From positions 1 through 64,000 of IMG/VR virus record IMGVR_UViG_3300032296_002111: DNA of 64,000 nt. The stretch is one strand, 5' to 3'. Both the position numbers and the translations under genes were made by a program. This document shows, piece by piece, positions 16,025-25,900 of this stretch (positions within the stretch are counted from its first letter, which is position 1; every line of letters starts with the position of its first letter). Origin of the DNA: a virus. The notes under the pieces were generated by a model. It did no database searches, was not told the DNA's origin, and worked only from the letters and a program-made list of their open reading frames with translations.

Positions 16025-17536
16025 ATGGCACAGGAAACAGCAGGAACCATTGGCATTCCGGTAATAAAGAACGAGGTACTTCCGTATGTTGTTGATTACG
16101 CCAAAAGAAGACAAAGGGCAGAGGAATTAGACGCTCGTAGGAAACAACAAGAAGCCTTAGCTGCCGCCAAGAAAGAAGAACAGCTTGCCTCTGCTTTCAA
16201 GATGCAGACTGGTCGTGGACGCCTTTTTGGCCACTTGGATGATGCCGAGAATACAAAGGACATTCAAGAGGGTGTTAATATATTTAAAAGTGGTGCTGGA
16301 AGTGCTGCCGATAGAATTATGACTGCCAACGTACTTCAGAATAGACTCAATCAACGCAAGAGTTTATCTGAGGGATTGGATAAAGATTATGAACAAACGC
16401 TGAAAGGACTTGAAAACTCCTATGTGAGGATGGACTACCCAACTATGCAGGCATGGGCTTCACAGCAGACATCGTATAAGCCTGCCCAAGAGTTTTCCGA
16501 GTCTGTAAAGAATGACCCACGCTTTGTCAATCTTGACAAAATAGGAGAGACGGCAAAGAACTATGGAACTTACGAATATAAGTTTCGTGATGCCAAGGGG
16601 AATGAAAGGTCTGTAACGCAAAGCCCATTGTTTGAATACAAGATGGAGAAAGACCCTGTATTGGGAATAGAAACTCCAAAAGTGGCGGGAGTGAAAGCAG
16701 ACGTTGCTCAGGCCATTATTGAAAGGGACCCTGAAATGCAAAGGGCCGCATCTGTATGGATAAAGCAGCGCAAACAAGATTTAACTAAACTTAATCCTAC
16801 TGCCGACCCTGTACAAATTGAAGATAGGGCAACGCAGGATTTTATGGACACAGCTTTCCGTAAGTTTGGCGAGATTAAATATGGCACAAGCGCCCCAATG
16901 CCAACTAGGGCGGGAGCGAAAGGAGGAAGAGCGCCTGGCGCTGCCGTTACGGCCACTGGACCATCTTCGGTTGTTGTTAAGACATATAAAACAGTTAAGC
17001 CACAAGGTACTTCTGACTACCCAGAATTTAGCACCCAGCAAGTTAAAATAGGAAGTGACAGTGACCGACAATATACTTTCAAGAAAGAATATACCTTAGA
17101 TAAAAATAAGGCGGTCGTGCTTTTGCAGCCTCAAGACGAAAGCTTTAACGACATAGTAGAAAGGAATCCTAATAATGGCAGGTTTACGCTTAAGCAAAAC
17201 ATAAGGTTTTCTAATGCTACAGAAAGAATAGTAAACACGCTTGATGAGGACTACATTAGCCAACAGGGTACTAAGAACGAACAGCTTATAAAAGCAGGAA
17301 CGCCTGTGTCTGATGATTTTTACAAAGCGGTGATGTCTGGAAGCTATAAGGGTGGAAGAAGGCCGAAAATGTCAAAGTCTTTTGGATATGAGATTGCGGG
17401 AACGGTATATGATGCAAAGAACAATCCTATTAAAAGCATAAGCATTTTTGTTCCAGAAAGTCAAGCAGGCACAATAAAGAACGCAATAGAGCTAGGAGAG
17501 GCAGAAGAGACAAGCGAAAATCCTTGGGATAAATAG
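16025..17536 (+). CDS. Large hypothetical virion-associated protein, 503 aa
   Basis: Begins with an Ala/Arg/Lys coiled coil (YAKRRQRAEELDARRKQQEA, residues about 20-55), then a helical mid-part, a Gly/Ala linker near 295-310, and a beta-rich C-terminal half. It lies between the neck-like genes and the first giant virion protein. An internal or ejected virion protein is plausible. No family recognised. Confidence 0.55.
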   Translation: MAQETAGTIGIPVIKNEVLPYVVDYAKRRQRAEELDARRKQQEALAAAKKEEQLASAFKMQTGRGRLFGHLDDAENTKDIQEGVNIFKSGAGSAADRIMTANVLQNRLNQRKSLSEGLDKDYEQTLKGLENSYVRMDYPTMQAWASQQTSYKPAQEFSESVKNDPRFVNLDKIGETAKNYGTYEYKFRDAKGNERSVTQSPLFEYKMEKDPVLGIETPKVAGVKADVAQAIIERDPEMQRAASVWIKQRKQDLTKLNPTADPVQIEDRATQDFMDTAFRKFGEIKYGTSAPMPTRAGAKGGRAPGAAVTATGPSSVVVKTYKTVKPQGTSDYPEFSTQQVKIGSDSDRQYTFKKEYTLDKNKAVVLLQPQDESFNDIVERNPNNGRFTLKQNIRFSNATERIVNTLDEDYISQQGTKNEQLIKAGTPVSDDFYKAVMSGSYKGGRRPKMSKSFGYEIAGTVYDAKNNPIKSISIFVPESQAGTIKNAIELGEAEETSENPWDK

Positions 17537-17549
17537 ATAATAAAGACCA

Positions 17550-20500
17550 ATGGCAATACAAGGCGAAGAATCAAGAAGGCAGCTATATCGTGACTTGCTT
17601 AATGACAAGTCGCTTGGATATGCCGATAAGATAAGGAAGTATTCTTTTAATAGCTTTCAGGACAAACTTCTTAATGACGACAAAGCTCAGGCAAGGCTAA
17701 CCTCTGACCTTATTGAGAAAGGAAAGGTGAAGGACGGCACAGAGTTCTACGAGAAGTACATTCTTGACGAAGTTAAGCCAGCCCCCGCCCCCAAGGCCGC
17801 CCCTGTCGCCCCAGTCCAACAGGTTGTTGAGCCGATGGCTATGGAGGAAGAGGCATACATTCCAGAACCTCAGCCTGCCGTAGGAACAACCGAATACGAC
17901 AAGCAACTTCAGAAGCAATACGGAGGAATGGCTCCTACATTAGGAGCGACATTCGGAGGTGCGCCTGCCGCCTTTGAAACGCCTGAACAGAAGAAACAGG
18001 AACAAATCAGTCCTGCTTTCAAAGCGCAGAAATTAGCCTTTGAGGAAGTTCCTATTGCCTCCGAACAACGGAGAGCGCAAAGGGAATTTGCTAAGGCCAC
18101 GAAGGAACAACAGAAGGCTGCCGTAATGGGAGGGACTGGGTTTGAGTTATCTCAAAATGTTGCAGATGAAAATAGGGCTGCTGCGCAAAAACTAAAAGAT
18201 TTTGGCTATTCTATTGGGGCGCTTTTTGATAATGTGATTGACAAATCAAAGGCTGCCGAGGCAATGTTTGGCGCTAAACAAAGAAGCCTATTAACCTTTG
18301 GAGATAAACGCAAGAAAGCAGAAGAGCAGGAGAAGAGGGTAAAGCAAGGCATTGTTGATTATGTTGACCAATTAGACCAAGAGTTTGCCGCAAAGCAAGC
18401 AGACTATAACATTAATGGAAACTTATTTGACGTTATAAGTAAAGGCCAATTGGATAGAATCCCAGAAGCATTTGCCTATAATTTAGCACAGATAGGAGTT
18501 CAGGCTCTTGCCGCATCACAAACAGGAGGGTATTCTATGTTTGCCCAAATATTCCCAGATTTGTATAAGTCGGGAGTAGAGGAAATAGCAAAGAAAACAA
18601 AAACCACTCCTGAGCAAGTAATTGCAAGCGGGAATGATAGGGAACTTCTTTCCTATCTTGGAGGCACTTTAAGCGGATATATTGAGAATTTGTCGGGAGG
18701 AATACTTGGCAAGGCAATGAAATCAAAAGGCGCTTACAAGTTTATTCGTGACAAGGCTCTTGACAAAATAGGAAAAACAAAATGGAAGCAAGCTGCTGCT
18801 TCTGGTATTGCTCTTACAGGAACAGCAGGACTTGAAGGAGCAACAGAAGGAACGCAAGGGTTGGTTGAAATAGCTGCTCCACAAATTGCCTCAGCCGAAT
18901 CATTCAAGGAGGCAAGAGAGAATATCTATGGCGAACTACAAAAGCCAAGCACACAAAAAAGACTTGCAGGCGATATTGTTGGAGGTGTTGCTGGAGGTGG
19001 TGGCATAGCTGCTGGAGGTCGTGCTTTAGATAGGATTCTTCAAGGAGATTATGGGTATGGAGATGTGCGGAAAGCTCCTGCTACGCAACGTGTCGATTAT
19101 GATATTATCCAAACGGACAAAAAGCTAGAAACTCGCAAAAAAGCCATTCAGGCAATGGAAGAAGCCGTTAAGGCCAATCCAGAAGCAGAAGGGCAAATCA
19201 GGCAGCAGTTTCAAAAGCAGATTGATGCCGCTGCTCCAACGAATGAGGAAGTCATTAATGCCTACGAAAGTACGGCACAGCTTCCTGAATCGGAAGAGAA
19301 GGCCAAGATACAGCAGAATCTTGAGGCTTACATGGCCGAGAAGGGCATACGGCCCGAAGCCGTTGGGCAGGAAGCCGGACTTGGTGAATTGATGCGTAGA
19401 GAAGCCCCCGAAGCTCCCGTTGCCGAAGAAGTGGTGGACGATAACGAATATGCCAATTTTATTGACAATGGAGTTGTTTCCGAAGAAAGGCTAAATGACA
19501 TTGCCGAAAAGGTTAGGAATAGAGAACAACTTACCGAAAGAGAAACCGCAATATTCACCGATAAGGCAGGCGAAATTAACGCAATAATTGAGAGCCAATC
19601 TACTGAAGTTGCTCCCGAAGAAACCATTCCCGTAGAGGAGGACGAAGACTTAGCGGCCCTGAACGAACAGATTGCCGCAATAGAGAACGCTCCTGCGGAA
19701 AGAGAAATGGTTCCTGCCGCTCCTAAGGTAAGATTTGAGTTACCAAAATTGAACGTGACTCTCCCAGAAGGATTTGCCCCTGCATTGCGTAAACTTGGGT
19801 ACACGGATGAAGAAATATCCGGAATGACCATTGACCAACAACAGGACATTGCTATAAACAAAACTGAACCAGCAAGGGCAGAAAGCAGTTCAAAGGTTGA
19901 TGTCGCAAAGGAGAATCAAAGAGTAGAAAGGATTGCGGAGGCTCAAAAGAAGTTAGATGAGGAGATTGCTGCCGAACAAGCCGCCCCCGTTGCTGCCGAG
20001 GAGGAAATAGTCGAGGCCGTTCCTGCCCCCGCTCCGAAAAAAGGGAAAGGAGTAACGGTTGAGTTTCCAACTGAACTTTCTGTTAGCGAAGTTAAGCCTT
20101 ATGCAGAAGTACCCGATAACTATTACCGCCCTGACCAGCAGTTAAAGTTCAATCAAGGCAACTACTACGAACCTGTTAGAGTGATTGCTCATCCCGATGT
20201 GATTAGGGCAATAACGATTGGAAGTAGATTAGGGGATGCTCAAAAAAGGAAAACGGTTTCTGATAGCGATATTGAGTTTGCAAATAAAATTGCCAAGCAA
20301 CTTGGGTACACCAATGATGCGGGTAATGGCAATGCAATTATGCTCCATAGAGCCGCAAAAGACCTTGCAAAAGAAAATAGGAGCAAGAATGAAGAGGTCT
20401 TTATGGTGATTGGCAACGAGGCAAAAGCCCCCAAACCAACGCCCGTAACGCCCACTGCCGCTCCGAAGGCACAGCCTGTGGCGGAGAAGAAGGAGGAGAA

Positions 20501-22502
20501 GCCCGCTCCGAAAAAAAGAGAACCAAAAAGTATTTATGAGGCAGAAGAGGCGGTAAGACAAACTTTATCAGAATCTCCATTAAAACAAGAAGCAGCAGAA
20601 CAAGCAAGAATAGAGAAGGAGGCTTTGCGAAAAGAAGATGCGGCAGAAACTTTGTCTGATTTTGTTGCTAAATCTCAAGACCCTGATTTGCAAAAAGGAT
20701 GGTATGATTTAAGGCAATTGGATTATCAGAAATTCAATCAATATACTCCAGCAAACAAGGCAAAGATACTTGTAGATAAAGCGATTTCTTTAGGATTTAT
20801 AACCGAAAACGAAGCAAAGCGTTTAACGGGCAAACCCGAAAAAGCCGAAACCACCCCCGCCACAGAAACCCCCCAAGAAGGCAGCGATGTGAGCCTTCCT
20901 CCGCAGTCCAAATACACCACAGAACCTCGCAAAATGGTGTTTAAGGATGGAGAGTGGAAGCAGAATGTCGGAGGGCAGTTCGTTTCCGTAGGCGAGTCCG
21001 TTCAGAAGCAGGCGCAGGAAGCGTTTTCAGGGAAGATGGAGGCAAAGGCAGAGGAAGTCCTTGCAGAACCATTAACGGAGCAAGAAAAGGAAATAACAAA
21101 AGAGATAAACATTACAGAAAATGAAGCAGCAGCAGCAAAACAATCGAGCCCAAAGCGTACACGAAAATCTAAATCTGTTACAGAGGCTATCGAGCGTGAA
21201 GCAACGAATGTTGAAAGTAGTGGAAGCGCAGAAAGGGCGGAAGAAGTCATTGAGGCCATCGAAGCAGCAGAAATCGCTATTTTAAATAATGCAGAAGTTG
21301 ATGAGTCTTTTGATGAAAAATATGGATTTAGCGCATTAAAATTTGCGGAGGACTACAACCTTGCGGGCAAAAGCGCAGACCTATATGACATATACAAATC
21401 CGTTACAGGAAAAGAATTAGACACCGAAGGTAATTCATATAGGCCATCCGAAAAGGCGATTCAATTTGCCCAAGACCTTCTTTCCGCACTTGGCAGAGAG
21501 GGAATAAAACTTAAAAACCCTCTTGGAATAGATGGCATAACAATAAATATAGCCCCATCCCCTGTTAAACCATTCTCAAAAACAGGAACAGATGCTTTGC
21601 AAGAATTAGTGGGCAAAGACGATATGCGGCCAAGTATGCAGGGCGTTTATTTTGATGGGGACAATATGGTGGCTACGAATGGGTTTATATTAACTGTTCA
21701 GAAAAAAACAGAATCGGATAGGGAAATCATAGAAAAGGCGGAGGCTTTATTGGTTAAATCTTTATCAAAAAACTTTGCTCCAAATGATGCAAGACAAATA
21801 GCATCAAAAACATACGAGGAAATAAAGAAAAATGGACTTAATGGTAAAATAATAAACCTAAAAACAGGAGAAGTTATTGACCAAAAATATCCGGACTATC
21901 AAAACGTAATACCGAAAAAAAACGAAACCAAAACAGGCAAGATGAGCATACAAGACCTCATAAATCTTGCCAATGGTGCAAATATTACGCTATCTAACAA
22001 CAATAAGGAAGTAAGGCCGATAGTATTTTCAATAAAAGGGGACGAGCAGTTTGAAATAGGTCTTGATGCAAAAGGGCTTAAAGACCTTCTTCAATCATTG
22101 CAAGGAAGTGGAGCAAAAAGCGTAACACTTGAACTTCAATCACCAAGCAAAGGGGTTTTAATAAAGGGAGATAATGGGAGCATTGGGCTTATAATGCCCG
22201 TAATGATAGGCGAGGAAATAAAAAATCGTTCCCAACCTATCCCATTAGAAACGAAGCCCGCTCCCAAAGCCCCCGAAACGAAGGGTGCTGAGGAAACGAT
22301 GCCAACGGCAGAATTCACCTCCAAACAAGAAGGCAACGCTTCCACAGAATTTGACGGCATAAAGAAACCATCAAAAATCAAAACGAAGTCCTTTGACAAC
22401 AAATACGGAAAGGGAGCCTTTGAGCGTATGCAGAACATCACGCAGAACTTTGAAGACATAATGGACGGCCTGTCCGAGAAAATAAAACAAGATTGTCTAT
22501 AA
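17550..22502 (+). CDS. Giant polyvalent virion protein with DnaN-like clamp module
   Basis: 1650 residues. Order: short helical head; Pro/Ala linker (about 75-110); Gly-rich hydrophobic stretches near 420-490 that may insert in membranes; repeated Ala/Glu/Pro linkers typical of phage polyvalent proteins; a conserved alpha/beta block near 840-940. Residues about 1320-1553 read like a DNA polymerase III beta clamp: DMRPSMQGVYFDG, NMVATNGFILTV, KYPDYQNVIP (about 1446), KGLKDLLQSL, LIMPVMIG. It lies among structural genes, so it is probably packaged and injected to act on DNA early in infection. Confidence 0.7.
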   Translation: MAIQGEESRRQLYRDLLNDKSLGYADKIRKYSFNSFQDKLLNDDKAQARLTSDLIEKGKVKDGTEFYEKYILDEVKPAPAPKAAPVAPVQQVVEPMAMEEEAYIPEPQPAVGTTEYDKQLQKQYGGMAPTLGATFGGAPAAFETPEQKKQEQISPAFKAQKLAFEEVPIASEQRRAQREFAKATKEQQKAAVMGGTGFELSQNVADENRAAAQKLKDFGYSIGALFDNVIDKSKAAEAMFGAKQRSLLTFGDKRKKAEEQEKRVKQGIVDYVDQLDQEFAAKQADYNINGNLFDVISKGQLDRIPEAFAYNLAQIGVQALAASQTGGYSMFAQIFPDLYKSGVEEIAKKTKTTPEQVIASGNDRELLSYLGGTLSGYIENLSGGILGKAMKSKGAYKFIRDKALDKIGKTKWKQAAASGIALTGTAGLEGATEGTQGLVEIAAPQIASAESFKEARENIYGELQKPSTQKRLAGDIVGGVAGGGGIAAGGRALDRILQGDYGYGDVRKAPATQRVDYDIIQTDKKLETRKKAIQAMEEAVKANPEAEGQIRQQFQKQIDAAAPTNEEVINAYESTAQLPESEEKAKIQQNLEAYMAEKGIRPEAVGQEAGLGELMRREAPEAPVAEEVVDDNEYANFIDNGVVSEERLNDIAEKVRNREQLTERETAIFTDKAGEINAIIESQSTEVAPEETIPVEEDEDLAALNEQIAAIENAPAEREMVPAAPKVRFELPKLNVTLPEGFAPALRKLGYTDEEISGMTIDQQQDIAINKTEPARAESSSKVDVAKENQRVERIAEAQKKLDEEIAAEQAAPVAAEEEIVEAVPAPAPKKGKGVTVEFPTELSVSEVKPYAEVPDNYYRPDQQLKFNQGNYYEPVRVIAHPDVIRAITIGSRLGDAQKRKTVSDSDIEFANKIAKQLGYTNDAGNGNAIMLHRAAKDLAKENRSKNEEVFMVIGNEAKAPKPTPVTPTAAPKAQPVAEKKEEKPAPKKREPKSIYEAEEAVRQTLSESPLKQEAAEQARIEKEALRKEDAAETLSDFVAKSQDPDLQKGWYDLRQLDYQKFNQYTPANKAKILVDKAISLGFITENEAKRLTGKPEKAETTPATETPQEGSDVSLPPQSKYTTEPRKMVFKDGEWKQNVGGQFVSVGESVQKQAQEAFSGKMEAKAEEVLAEPLTEQEKEITKEINITENEAAAAKQSSPKRTRKSKSVTEAIEREATNVESSGSAERAEEVIEAIEAAEIAILNNAEVDESFDEKYGFSALKFAEDYNLAGKSADLYDIYKSVTGKELDTEGNSYRPSEKAIQFAQDLLSALGREGIKLKNPLGIDGITINIAPSPVKPFSKTGTDALQELVGKDDMRPSMQGVYFDGDNMVATNGFILTVQKKTESDREIIEKAEALLVKSLSKNFAPNDARQIASKTYEEIKKNGLNGKIINLKTGEVIDQKYPDYQNVIPKKNETKTGKMSIQDLINLANGANITLSNNNKEVRPIVFSIKGDEQFEIGLDAKGLKDLLQSLQGSGAKSVTLELQSPSKGVLIKGDNGSIGLIMPVMIGEEIKNRSQPIPLETKPAPKAPETKGAEETMPTAEFTSKQEGNASTEFDGIKKPSKIKTKSFDNKYGKGAFERMQNITQNFEDIMDGLSEKIKQDCL

Positions 22503-22993
22503 TGAAAGAATCACTATTAAAAGCCAGCGACAAGAAGCTGCTGAACGAAGCCGTAGGACACGAACTCTACGCTTCCAACTTTTACAAGTATGCCGCCTCC
22601 TGCTGTCAGAAGCAGGGCCTATTCGGAGCGCAGAAGTTCTTTGAAGCGGAATCCGCTGATGAACTGAAACATTACTATAAGCTCCGTGACTTCTTTAACG
22701 ACAGAGGGGACGAAGCCGATATGCCTCAAGTGGACGAGGTGGACTTCAAGGAAGGCATTGACCTCATGGGCATCCTTGATGCTGCGTACAACCTTGAGAA
22801 GGACTTGGGAGAGTTCTATAACGACTTCTATTTCTCCACAAAGGATGCCACAGTGCAGGTGAGGATTCACAAGTTCGTGAAGATACAGACGAAGGCGGTA
22901 GGTGAATACGGAGACCTCCTTGCTCGTCTTTCCCTCGTTTCGGAATGTCCCGGAGGATTGTTAATTTTCGACCAAGAATTAGGCAATAAATAA
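22502..22993 (+). CDS. Phage-encoded ferritin (FTN family)
   Basis: 163 residues from ATG 22502, whose first base is the last base of the preceding stop. The whole length aligns with bacterial FtnA. The di-iron ferroxidase residues are all present: E21, E54, H57, E99 and Q129, with Tyr28; the third-site Glu equivalent (FtnA E130) is Ala132. The C-terminus (ARLSLVSE...LLIFDQEL) matches FtnA's end. It should oxidise and store iron as a cage. Placement between two injected-protein genes is unusual; it may be a virion component or an iron-managing accessory gene. Confidence 0.85.
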   Translation: MKESLLKASDKKLLNEAVGHELYASNFYKYAASCCQKQGLFGAQKFFEAESADELKHYYKLRDFFNDRGDEADMPQVDEVDFKEGIDLMGILDAAYNLEKDLGEFYNDFYFSTKDATVQVRIHKFVKIQTKAVGEYGDLLARLSLVSECPGGLLIFDQELGNK

Positions 22994-22995
22994 AC

Positions 22996-25900
22996 ATGGC
23001 TAAACTTCCTTGCGTTCCTGAATCCCGAATGTTCACTTTGAAGGACACGGGAGAAACAATGTCCTACGACCAGGTGCGTCAGTACCTGATGGAGAACCCA
23101 GACATTTGGCTTGGGGCGAAGGAGGGCAAGGAAGTGGCTATGCCGAAGGGAGAAACGAAGCCATTGTCTGCCGAGCAAGAACTCTCCCAAGCATTCAAAA
23201 AGTGGAAGGAAAGTTTTGGCAAAATGGGTATCATATTCGACCCAGCAAAACCGCCAAAAGATGATATTGAATTTTTTAATGCCATCCGTGCTTACGTTGT
23301 TAGGAAGTTTAACGAGGGGGCGTATTCGGTTAAGCAGTTTATTAAAGACTTAATTGAAGAAGGCATTCCCGATGTTAAGGAACAACAGAAGGTTTGGGAA
23401 AGGTTTTATGATGAGAGCATTCCATCTGAAAAATCCGAAGGAAAGAAAGAAGCTCCGAAACCTCCAAAGCCCCCGGTAACGCCTCCTCCAACTCAAGGCA
23501 AGGAAATGCCAGAGGGAGAGAAAATGGAGCGTGGATTCGTCACCTCAATAAAGGAGGCAACGGATATTCGTGAGGATGTAAAGGAGGCTTTGATAGGAGG
23601 CCGCTCAACATATACAAGGCTTCCAAATATAGTTAGTGTAAGAGAGGCCAATGCCATCTTAAACGCAATCGGAATAGAGGAGGCTAAAAAACTCATAACT
23701 GCCGTTAGTAGCGACATTCCATTTGCGTTCAGAACTACTCTTGGCCAAGTATTGATAAAGAGGCTGAATGAAGAAGAAAAGTTTAAAGAGGCCGTTAATG
23801 TAGTTGAAGATGTCGCAGAACTTTCCACAGGACTTGCTCAAGGACTTCAAGCATTATCATTGCTTCAATATTTAACACCAGCAGGGCAATTATTGGCAGC
23901 ACAAAGAGATATTAACAAAATTCGCCAAAAGAAGTTCAGCGAACACGAAGACCAAATAAAAAAGCTAAAGGCGCAGCTTGAGGCTCTTAATAAACAAATC
24001 GTTGAGCAAGCCATTAATAATGTTTCTGACAAAACACAAGACGTTGCTACTCCTGAATCTCAACCAAAAGGGTATGGAGAGTCTAACAAGATAGTAACTA
24101 AAAGTGCGTTTAATAAAGCCCTTGAAAGACTGCGCCAAGCCAAGTTCTTTACTGGCGTTCCTCCTGAACTTATTGAGATTGCCATTTATCACATAGAGGC
24201 AGGCTCAAGGGAGTTTGGGGAGTTCAGCAGAAAAATGGTTCAAACTGTTGGCAAAAAAGTTAAGCCATATTTAAAAAGTGCATATAGAGCAGCTCAAAAA
24301 CGATTGGGCGGAGAGGGATATTCTTCGGATGCCGACATTGCCACCTATATGACTAAGGATATTGACAAGGATATTGTAAGCGTTCTTAGGCAATCGGGAG
24401 AAAAGATTCAAGAAATTATTCGACAACACTACACCGTAGCCGAAGAAGTTAAACAAACTCTTTCAGAAAAGCTCCAAAAGAAACTTGGCCTATCTAAAAA
24501 GGATGCGGATGCAATTCAAAAAGCTGTAAGCACGGAGTTTGACAAACTTGCTACGGAAAAGAAAGAGAAGGCTGTTGGTTCAATATATAAAAGGCTTGCT
24601 CGCAAGAAGCCAATAAGCAAAACAGCTTCTCAGAGATTGATAGAGTTTTCCAACCTTGGGGCATTTGATGAAAAGACCTTTAAGGAGGAATACGCAAAAG
24701 CAATGGGCTTCCCTGAATTGACAGAGGCAGATGCTAAAAAAATCAAGGAACTTGCTGATAAAGTTCAAAACGCCCCAGAAGGCGCTCCGAAGCAAAAAGC
24801 GATAACTGATTTGCTTAACTACCGCCAAACAATAGGAGGCGTTTCTCTATTAGAAAAATCATCAAGCCTTTTCGTTGCTGCCCTTCTTTCTGGAGCAGAA
24901 ACGCAATCTCGAAACTTATTTGGTAATGCATTTAACTTGGGGTTGAGTGTGTTAAATATTGGCCTACAATCACTTGAAAATCCAAAGCAATTGCCATTTT
25001 TATTGCAAGGGCTAACCTATGGAATAGCACAAGGAGCATTAGAGGGAACATACACTTTGACAACGGGCTATCCTCCATTCAAGGGGAAAGAAGATGTTTC
25101 GGCAATTCTTGAGCTTGTTAATTTTTATGGAGGTCGTAAGAATCCATTTAATTATTACAAATATGTAAATAGGATGCAACTTGCTGTTGATGCTTTATTT
25201 TATGAGCCTCTAAAAGAAATGAGGGCAAGACAATTTGCTCTTACGCAAGCACGCAATGAGTTTCCCGACCAAAACGCCATACAAAAGGCTATAGAACTTG
25301 TTAACGAGGGAGATGATGCCTATAAACTAGCGCAACAACAGGCGAAAGAAGAATATGAGGCTGAGATAAAAAAGATTGAGTCCGACAAGTCTTTAAAAGG
25401 AAATAAAAAGAGAGTACAAATATTTAACGCCAAATTAGAGCGTGTTAAAAGGGTTCGCAATATTCTTGAGCAATCAAGGGGCGAGCAGCTTGTTTCGGAG
25501 GCCACTGACTTTGGGTTAAGAAACACATTCAATAATCCTCCAGAAGGTTTATTAGGTGTGTTGGCTCAGGCAATGAATTTTGTTACAAACAGACTGCCAT
25601 TGGTGAAGTTTGAAATCCCATTTGTAAATGTGATAACAAATGCCGCCAATATGGCTCTTGATTATACGCCAGTTGGCCTTGTAAGAATGATGAGGGGCGG
25701 GTCTATTACAGGAAATTTAAAGAAGCCTTTATCTGAACAAGAAAAAGCAAATTTGCGAGTTAGGGCAATGACTGGTTTGACCGTAATGTTTGCAGCATTT
25801 TTATTAAGTGAGCCAATAGGAGATGATGACGAACCGATTATTGAAATCACCGCAGATGGATATAATGATTATCAAAAAAATGAGGACCTTGAGAAAACAG

